Source of the DNA: Streptomyces sp. LUP47B
GTDB lineage: Bacteria > Actinomycetota > Actinomycetes > Streptomycetales > Streptomycetaceae
Direction: 5' to 3'
NCBI RefSeq assembly: GCF_001746295.1
Contig: NZ_MJAH01000023.1
Span: 1 to 64,000, forward strand
Length of the DNA: 64,000 bases
Positions 58,858 to 64,000 of the stretch are shown here, one piece after another. The notes under the pieces are model-generated. The model saw only the letters and a program-made list of their open reading frames with translations, ran no database searches and was not told where the DNA came from. Within the stretch, counting starts at the first letter, position 1, and each line of letters begins with the position of its first letter. The translations under genes and the position numbers were made by a program.

Positions 58858-60447
58858 TCAGCCCTTGCTGACCGCCACCAGGATCTCCGGCAGCCGGCGT
58901 GCCGTGCGCGGGGCCGCCAGCCGTAGTCCCGCCAGTGTGATCGCGGTGCCGTACACCGCGCCGATCGGCAGCAGTACCCAGCTCCACTCGTCGCCGTCCG
59001 CGCTGAGGTTGGCCCAGATCGTCAGGGCGATCACGGGAGCGCACAGCAGGGCGGCGGAGACCATTCCGCCGACGACGGCGGCCGCGGCGAGACCGGACTG
59101 GCCCGGGGCCACGTTCTTGTAGCCCTCCTGCGGAATCGAGTAGGGAAAGCGCGCCGACGTCCACGCGCCGGTCGCCAGCATCGCCCCGAGCAGCGCGAAG
59201 GACACGCCGAGCACCTCGGGCAGCTTCGGCCAGTCGTCGATCAGCGCGGTGGTCAGTACCGTGACGAGGGTGGCGTACGGCAATGTGATCACCAGCAAGG
59301 CCAGCGCCCGTCCCCGCAGTTCGACGTAGGCGTCCCGCGTCGAGGAGATGGTCATCGCGACCATCCAGAACGCGGAGGTGTCCTGCCCGAACTGGTTGTA
59401 CATCTGCACGCCGAGCATTCCCGCGGCGAAGCACGCGAAATAGATGGACCCCGTGCCCTGCACCGCGTTGAACACCGGCACGATCAGCCCGATGGCCAGC
59501 GAAGTCACCCACGCGGCCTTGGTCTTGGGGTCGCGCCACACATAGCGCAGGCTGCGTTCCATGACGGTGCCGGTGCGGCCGGACGGCAGCAGCCGGGCGA
59601 GCCCCGTCGAGTTCCGCTCCCGGGTGGCCCCTTGGGAGGAGGGGAGGGTGGAGCCGTCGGGGGAGGTCATCAACCGGGTCAGATGGCGGGACCAGAGGGC
59701 GAGCAGGCCGGTCAACGCGCCCGCAGTCAGGGCGAGTTGGAGGACGGCGGTCCCGTACGACCCCTCGCTCGCCGAGTCGACCGCCCCGATCGCCGAGGCG
59801 GGCGGGATCCACTTCAGCACCTCCGCAGGCCCGTCCAGCTGTCCCAGCCCACCGGAACCGAGCCGCTGCGCGCCGAAGTTCACGACCTGCGCGCCGATCG
59901 CGATGACCAGTCCGCTCAGCACCGCCAGATCGCGGCCCTTGCGGCTGGTCAGCAGCCGGATGTTGGCCACGGCGACGGCCCGCGCGAGGGCCAGGCAGAC
60001 CAGCAGCGCGAGCGCGACACCGATCACGGAGACGACGTACGCCGGCGCACCGTGCGCGACCGAGACGACGGACCCGACGAGCATGCACAGGGTGAACACC
60101 GGCCCGATTCCGACCAGCGAGGCCACCAGCAGCGCCCGTACGAGGGGCCGGGGCCGCAGCGGCAGCATGACCAGGCGGGTGGGGTCGAGGGTCTCGTCGC
60201 CGCCGGGGAAGAACAGCGGCATCACGGCCCAGCCGGCCGCCAGCACGGCGACCAGTGGGACGACGACGGAGGCGGCGTGCTCGTTGCCGCGCAGGGCGAT
60301 GAGGCCGAGCAGCTGAAGGACGGAGAAGAGGAGTACGGCGATCGCCGAGGCGATGTAGGCGGCCCGCCGCCCGCCGGACTGCCGCAGGCCGTTCCTGAGC
60401 AGCGACAGCTTCAGCCGTACGACGACCGGGGTGATGTCTCCCGTCAT
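58858..60447 (-). CDS. ABC transporter permease
   Basis: 529 residues with about twelve membrane helices, for example YIASAIAVLLFSVLQLLGLI, VPLVAVLAAGWAVMPLFF, IGVALALLVCLALARAVAV, WVTSLAIGLIVPVFN and LLVITLPYATLVTVLTTALI. No known signature beyond an ABC-2-like layout in two halves. It overlaps the ATPase gene by four bases (ATGA), so the two are coupled and should form one exporter. Substrate unknown. Confidence 0.82.
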   Translation of the reverse strand: MTGDITPVVVRLKLSLLRNGLRQSGGRRAAYIASAIAVLLFSVLQLLGLIALRGNEHAASVVVPLVAVLAAGWAVMPLFFPGGDETLDPTRLVMLPLRPRPLVRALLVASLVGIGPVFTLCMLVGSVVSVAHGAPAYVVSVIGVALALLVCLALARAVAVANIRLLTSRKGRDLAVLSGLVIAIGAQVVNFGAQRLGSGGLGQLDGPAEVLKWIPPASAIGAVDSASEGSYGTAVLQLALTAGALTGLLALWSRHLTRLMTSPDGSTLPSSQGATRERNSTGLARLLPSGRTGTVMERSLRYVWRDPKTKAAWVTSLAIGLIVPVFNAVQGTGSIYFACFAAGMLGVQMYNQFGQDTSAFWMVAMTISSTRDAYVELRGRALALLVITLPYATLVTVLTTALIDDWPKLPEVLGVSFALLGAMLATGAWTSARFPYSIPQEGYKNVAPGQSGLAAAAVVGGMVSAALLCAPVIALTIWANLSADGDEWSWVLLPIGAVYGTAITLAGLRLAAPRTARRLPEILVAVSKG

Positions 60448-61214
60448 CGGGCTCCGCCGCCCAGCCAGTCGAGGTTCGCGCCGGTGTTGTGCCCCTGTGC
60501 GCCGACCAGTTCGAGGAAGGCCCGTTGCAGGGAGGGCGCGTCGCCGCGCACCTCGTCGAGCGGCCCGTGGGCGCGGATGCGCCCGGCGGCCATGACGGCC
60601 ACCCAGTCGCACAGGGACTCCACGAGCTCCATCACGTGCGAGGAGAACACGACGGTGGCGCCGGAGGCCGTGTACCGCTCAAGGACGCCCCGGATGGTCT
60701 GCGCGGAGACGGGGTCGACGCCCTCGAACGGCTCGTCCAGAAAGAGCACTTCGGGGTTGTGGAGCAGGGCAGCCGCGAGCCCGATCTTCTTCCGCATGCC
60801 GGTCGAGTAGTCGACGACCAGTTTGTGCTGGGCCCCCGCCAGATCGAGTACGTCGAGCAGCTGAGCGGCCCGCCGGTCGACCTCGGCCCCGGGCAGCCCC
60901 CGCAACCGGCCGGAGTAGGCGAGCAGTTCACGACCCGACAGCCGCTCGAACAGCCGCAGTCCCTCGGGCAGGACCCCGATCCGCGCCTTGACGTTCACCG
61001 GGTCCCGCCACACGTCCTGCCCGACGATCTCGACGGAGCCCTGATCGGGGCGGAGCAGTCCGGTGACCATGGAGAGAGTGGTGGTCTTCCCGGCTCCGTT
61101 GGGTCCGACGAGCCCGATGAACTTCCCGGCGGGAAGCTCCAGGTCGATCCCCGCCACAGCGACCTGCTGTCCGAACCGCTTCCAGAGCCCGCGCACACTC
61201 ACAGCCGACGTCAT
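60444..61214 (-). CDS. ABC transporter ATPase
   Basis: 256 residues. Walker A GPNGAGKTTT, signature YSTGMRKKIGLA (degenerate LSGGQ), Walker B VLFLDEPFEGVDPVS, H-loop FSSHVMELVE. It belongs to the ABC-2 exporter branch. ATG 61214 is preferred to a TTG at 61223. First gene of the two-gene exporter operon. Confidence 0.88.
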   Translation of the reverse strand: MTSAVSVRGLWKRFGQQVAVAGIDLELPAGKFIGLVGPNGAGKTTTLSMVTGLLRPDQGSVEIVGQDVWRDPVNVKARIGVLPEGLRLFERLSGRELLAYSGRLRGLPGAEVDRRAAQLLDVLDLAGAQHKLVVDYSTGMRKKIGLAAALLHNPEVLFLDEPFEGVDPVSAQTIRGVLERYTASGATVVFSSHVMELVESLCDWVAVMAAGRIRAHGPLDEVRGDAPSLQRAFLELVGAQGHNTGANLDWLGGGAR

Positions 61215-61238
61215 GAACGCCAACCTTACGGGCGCACG

Positions 61239-61916
61239 TCAACGATCCCGACCGCACGCGTAGGCAAGCGGGGAGATCAACTCCTCGGCATCGGGAAGCC
61301 AGCGGTTCGCGGGCGTCGGACGGCAGGCCCACTGAACGGCGCCGGACGACCCGTACCGAGTGGGGGGACCCGCGACATACGACCCTTCCCCCAGCGCGAT
61401 CAGATCGAGCGACGAGGGCGTCCAGCCAAGCTTGCGCACCAGCTCCGGCACCTTCACCGACGCCCCCGGCAGCACGAAGAATTGCATCCGGCGATCGGGC
61501 GTCAACGTCACGGGCCCCAGAGTCGACTCCATCCGCTCCATGCGGGCCAGCGCCAGAAAGCCCGCCGTCTCCGGAACCGAGATCGCGTCGAACGTCCGGC
61601 CGGTCGGCAGCAGAATCGACGCCGTCGGCTGCCTCTGCCACATCCGGCGCGCGACCGTCACACTGCCGGTGGCCTGCGTCGCCCAGTCCTCCCGGGCGGG
61701 GTGCGCCCCGGGCACGGCGCACGCGGCGTCACCGCAGGAGCACCGCTGCACCCCGTCGACGGCTTCCAGCCAGGTGCCGGGAAAGACGTCCCAGTGGCGC
61801 TCCTCGGCGTATCGAACGGCTGTCTCCAGCAGCGATTCCCCGCGCTGCTTCGGAATCTGAGCGGCTTCGGTGCCCGCGATCGTCTCTTCCACGCTCAGCA
61901 CAACTCCCGCGCCCAC
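61239..61916 (-). CDS. Prim-pol-like (bifunctional primase/polymerase N-terminal) protein
   Basis: 225 residues. ETAVRYAEERHWDVFPGTWL, a Cys-rich stretch (RCSCGDAACAVPGAHPARED) and the strand GRTFDAISVPETAG match the prim-pol domain of Streptomyces proteins. The expected second acidic residue of the metal site is Ser113 (FDAIS), so polymerase activity may be lost. There is no helicase or other domain after it. GTG 61916 is uncertain; a second GTG at 61901 is possible. It lies 24 bp upstream of the ABC ATPase gene. Confidence 0.72.
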   Translation of the reverse strand: MGAGVVLSVEETIAGTEAAQIPKQRGESLLETAVRYAEERHWDVFPGTWLEAVDGVQRCSCGDAACAVPGAHPAREDWATQATGSVTVARRMWQRQPTASILLPTGRTFDAISVPETAGFLALARMERMESTLGPVTLTPDRRMQFFVLPGASVKVPELVRKLGWTPSSLDLIALGEGSYVAGPPTRYGSSGAVQWACRPTPANRWLPDAEELISPLAYACGRDR

Positions 61917-62360
61917 CTCGGGTTACGGCCGGGCCCCGGCGTGGGACGGACTTCTGCCCGGTGATGCCGGCGCGCGTTTCCTCACGCTCGGCCGCGCTCG
62001 CGCGCGGGGGGACACCCGTCGCCACCGGCGAGGCACGCTCTTCGGGCGGAGGAAGCCGGTCCGGCGCCGGGACCTGCGCGCGCGGGGGAGGAGCATTGAT
62101 CGGGCATCTGGGGCGCATGGATGCATGTGTGGGGGCGCGCGAGAGGAACCGGGGCGTGGGCTGGGTAACCACGAGGGGGGCAGGCTTCTGCCTTTACCCC
62201 GGCAATCCTCGCATGCCTCGCATTTTAGGCGTCACGGTGGGGCATTGATCTTCACGGCCGGATCTTTTCGGTGGGTTCGAAGGGATCCGACGGACCGATC
62301 CGGTGGAAGACACGTCAACTCGGTGCGTGGGCAGGCACCGCAGCCACAGGGGGTACGCCA
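61917..62360. other. Intergenic region with divergent promoters
   Basis: This 444-bp gap separates the prim-pol-like gene from the NsdA-like regulator gene. It is GC-rich with CGCGCG runs near 61970-62090; no gene, palindrome or clear promoter boxes could be supported. Confidence 0.4.
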
Positions 62361-63746
62361 ATGGCCGCAAGGCCTCTCGTCGCGCGGCAGCCGAACGAAC
62401 GGCTGCAGGCGCTCATCCAGGAGGCGGGGTGCTCGAACGCCGGGCTCGCCCGCCGCGTCAACATGTGCGGCGCCGAGCACGGCCTCGACCTGCGCTACGA
62501 CAAGACGTCCGTGGCCCGCTGGCTGCGCGGACAGCAGCCGCGGGGCAGGGCGCCCGCGATCATCGCGGAGGCCCTCGGGCGCAAGCTCGGCCGGACGGTC
62601 ACGATCGACGAGATCGGCATGGCCAACGGCAAGAACCTCGCCTCCGGCGTCGGGCTCCAGTTCTCGCCGACGGTACTGGGCGCCATCGAGCAGGTGTGTG
62701 AGCTGTGGCGCAGTGACGTGGGCCGCCGGGACTTCCTGTCCGGCTCCTCGGTCGCCGCGTCCGCGCTGGTGGAGCCGAGCCGCGACTGGCTGATCTCGTC
62801 GCCCGACTCCCAGGTGGCGCGCCAGGCGGGCCCGCGCGTGGGGCAGTCCGACGTGGCGGCCGTGCGCGCGATGACCCAGGCGCTCGTCGACCTCGACCAC
62901 CAGTACGGCAGCGGGCATGTGCGCCCGGTCGTCGTGCACTACCTCAACAGCGTGGTCTCGGGGCTGCTCGCGGGGTCGTACCGGGAGGCGATCGGGCGTG
63001 AACTGTTCGCCGCCGTCGCTCGGTTGACCGAGCTCGCCGGGTACATGGCGATCGACACCGGGCAACCGGGCCTGGCCCAGCGGTACTACATCCAGGCGCT
63101 GCGGCTCGCGCAGGCGGCGGGTGACCGCGGATACGGCGGCTATGTGCTCGCCGCGTCCATGAGCCACCTCGCCGCGCAGCTCGGGAACCCGCGCGAGATC
63201 GCCCAGTTGGCGAGGGCGGCGCAGGAGGGCGCGCGGGGCCGGGTGACACCGCGCGCGGAGGCGATGTTCTACGCGGCGGAGGCCCGCGGGCACGCACTCA
63301 TGGGCGACGCGCGGGCCACCCAGATGGCGTCCGGTAGGGCCGTGCACGCGCTGGAGGCGGCGGACCCCTCCTCCGGCGACGACCCGGTCTGGATCGCGCA
63401 CTTCGACGAGGCCTACCTGGCCGACGAGTTGGCCCACTGCCACCGTGACCTCGGCCAGGCCGAGGCGGCGGCGCGGTGCGCGCAGGAGTCCCTGGACGGG
63501 CTTCCCGAGAACAAGGCGCGCCGGCGGGCGATCGGTCTGGTCCTGCTCGCCTCCGCGCAGGTGCAGCAGCGCGAGATCGAACAGGCCTGCAACACCGGCC
63601 TGAAAGCGGTCGAGTTGCTGGAGACCGTGCGCTCCAACCGGGGCGCGGAGTACCTCGACGACTTCCAGCAGCGCCTGGAGCCGTTCCGGGACGAGTCCGT
63701 CGTCAGGGAGTTCGGGGCCCGCCTCGACCTTCAGGCGGCCGCGTAA
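62361..63746 (+). CDS. NsdA-like HTH/TPR regulator
   Basis: 461 residues. An N-terminal helix-turn-helix-like region (NERLQALIQEAGCSNAGLAR, then TSVARWLRGQQPRGRAPAII) is followed by RRDFLSGSSVAASALVEPSR and then TPR-type helical pairs (ELFAAVARLTELAGYMAIDT, RYYIQALRLAQAAGDRGYGG, HCHRDLGQAEAAARCAQESL). The same pattern is seen in NsdA and its paralogues, which repress differentiation and antibiotic production in Streptomyces. The ATG at 62361 has AGGGGG upstream. Probable developmental or metabolic regulator; exact identity not settled. Confidence 0.75.
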   Translation: MAARPLVARQPNERLQALIQEAGCSNAGLARRVNMCGAEHGLDLRYDKTSVARWLRGQQPRGRAPAIIAEALGRKLGRTVTIDEIGMANGKNLASGVGLQFSPTVLGAIEQVCELWRSDVGRRDFLSGSSVAASALVEPSRDWLISSPDSQVARQAGPRVGQSDVAAVRAMTQALVDLDHQYGSGHVRPVVVHYLNSVVSGLLAGSYREAIGRELFAAVARLTELAGYMAIDTGQPGLAQRYYIQALRLAQAAGDRGYGGYVLAASMSHLAAQLGNPREIAQLARAAQEGARGRVTPRAEAMFYAAEARGHALMGDARATQMASGRAVHALEAADPSSGDDPVWIAHFDEAYLADELAHCHRDLGQAEAAARCAQESLDGLPENKARRRAIGLVLLASAQVQQREIEQACNTGLKAVELLETVRSNRGAEYLDDFQQRLEPFRDESVVREFGARLDLQAAA

Positions 63747-63916
63747 AGGAGGACGTATACAGCGAATGCGGGCCCGGAACCGTCATGTGATCTCCCGGGA
63801 TTTGTTACGGCGGTCACAGGGACGCAGGTCACGTCCTGTGCTACGTGGCACCGGGCTCGGAGGACCCGGTAGCGTGAGCCGACGATTCCGAAGTTCCCGC
63901 ATCAGTAGGAGTCCCG

Positions 63917-64000
63917 GTGACGCAGAGTGGACAGGGCGAGCAGCCCTCGGCGCGCGAAGCGCGCGAAGGCATCGTGCTGCCCTCCGACGGCGGGGAACCC
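63917..64000 (+). CDS. Partial CDS, first 28 codons
   Basis: GTG 63917 with AGGA about eight bases upstream opens VTQSGQGEQPSAREAREGIV and runs off the right edge. The start is a hydrophilic, probably disordered N-terminus. I cannot name the family. The 170-bp gap before it should contain its promoter. Confidence 0.6.
   Translation, partial: MTQSGQGEQPSAREAREGIVLPSDGGEP

Noticed and set aside
63765..64000. ATG 63765 after AAAGGAGG downstream of the NsdA-like gene
   Set aside because: The frame is Arg-rich with no family and conflicts with the better supported GTG start at 63917.
1..64000. tRNA, rRNA, insertion sequence or prophage
   Set aside because: No sequence with the needed features was recognised; the IS30-like helix-turn-helix in the 19291 gene is part of a regulator, not a transposase.

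Overview
The window is chromosomal DNA of a Streptomyces (high-GC actinomycete). Base composition is strongly GC-biased at third codon positions, GTG and TTG starts are common, and many proteins are Streptomyces-type families. The order serC ... citrate synthase/pdxH ... SIS protein/dmdR1 matches, from memory, the SCO4366-SCO4394 part of the S. coelicolor core. No rRNA, tRNA, CRISPR array, prophage or insertion sequence was seen.

Layout. 1-5.3 kb: secreted proteins (an ALF-repeat protein running off the left edge, a small exported protein, a trypsin-fold protein whose catalytic residues are lost, and two paralogous exported beta-sandwich proteins). 5.3-13 kb: a CtpE-like P-type ATPase, DUF2530 protein, NCS2 permease, RHH protein, MarR-MFS pair, GNAT, ThpR and a 29-residue membrane peptide. 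13-19.3 kb: aldo/keto reductase, exported amidase, a DoxX-ECF41 sigma pair, a lone maltokinase-cap protein, Uma2 nuclease and an AadA-like nucleotidyltransferase. 19.3-22.7 kb: an HTH-GbsR/MarR regulator divergent from a DUF4097-ABC exporter operon, with many GTTGC/TTGCA half-sites between them. 22.8-28.4 kb: SGNH hydrolase, exported propeller protein, a decayed TetR fragment, a GH5-CBM2 cellulase behind a perfect CebR box, S51 peptidase and an Rpn-like nuclease. 28.4-37.6 kb: serC, a large FAD/Fe-S dehydrogenase, a Ser/Thr kinase ending in a ricin lectin domain, an EamA exporter behind a perfect palindrome, a duplicated non-coding stretch and a methyltransferase.

37.7-48.3 kb is a tightly packed eight-gene catabolic operon: TIGR03084-type protein, AtuA-like protein, acyl-CoA carboxylase beta and alpha, acyl-CoA dehydrogenase, acyl-CoA ligase, enoyl-CoA hydratase and TetR. 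Its members point to degradation of a branched or isoprenoid acyl chain: CoA activation, dehydrogenation, biotin-dependent carboxylation and hydration. The last gene probably represses the operon through a palindrome in front of the first. The first gene carries an in-frame array of twenty 27-bp repeats.

48.3-64 kb: citrate synthase and pdxH (divergent), a PAS/GAF protein, GNAT and RidA, a mini-ORF with a near-ideal ribosome binding site, a SIS protein, the iron regulator dmdR1 with a long antiparallel ORF matching the described adm gene, an alpha/beta hydrolase lacking its nucleophile serine, a large exported protein ending in the same module as the two proteins at 3.5-5.3 kb, an ABC exporter pair, a prim-pol-like protein, an NsdA-like regulator and the start of one more gene.

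Family names come from reading the sequences and from memory; no database search was run.
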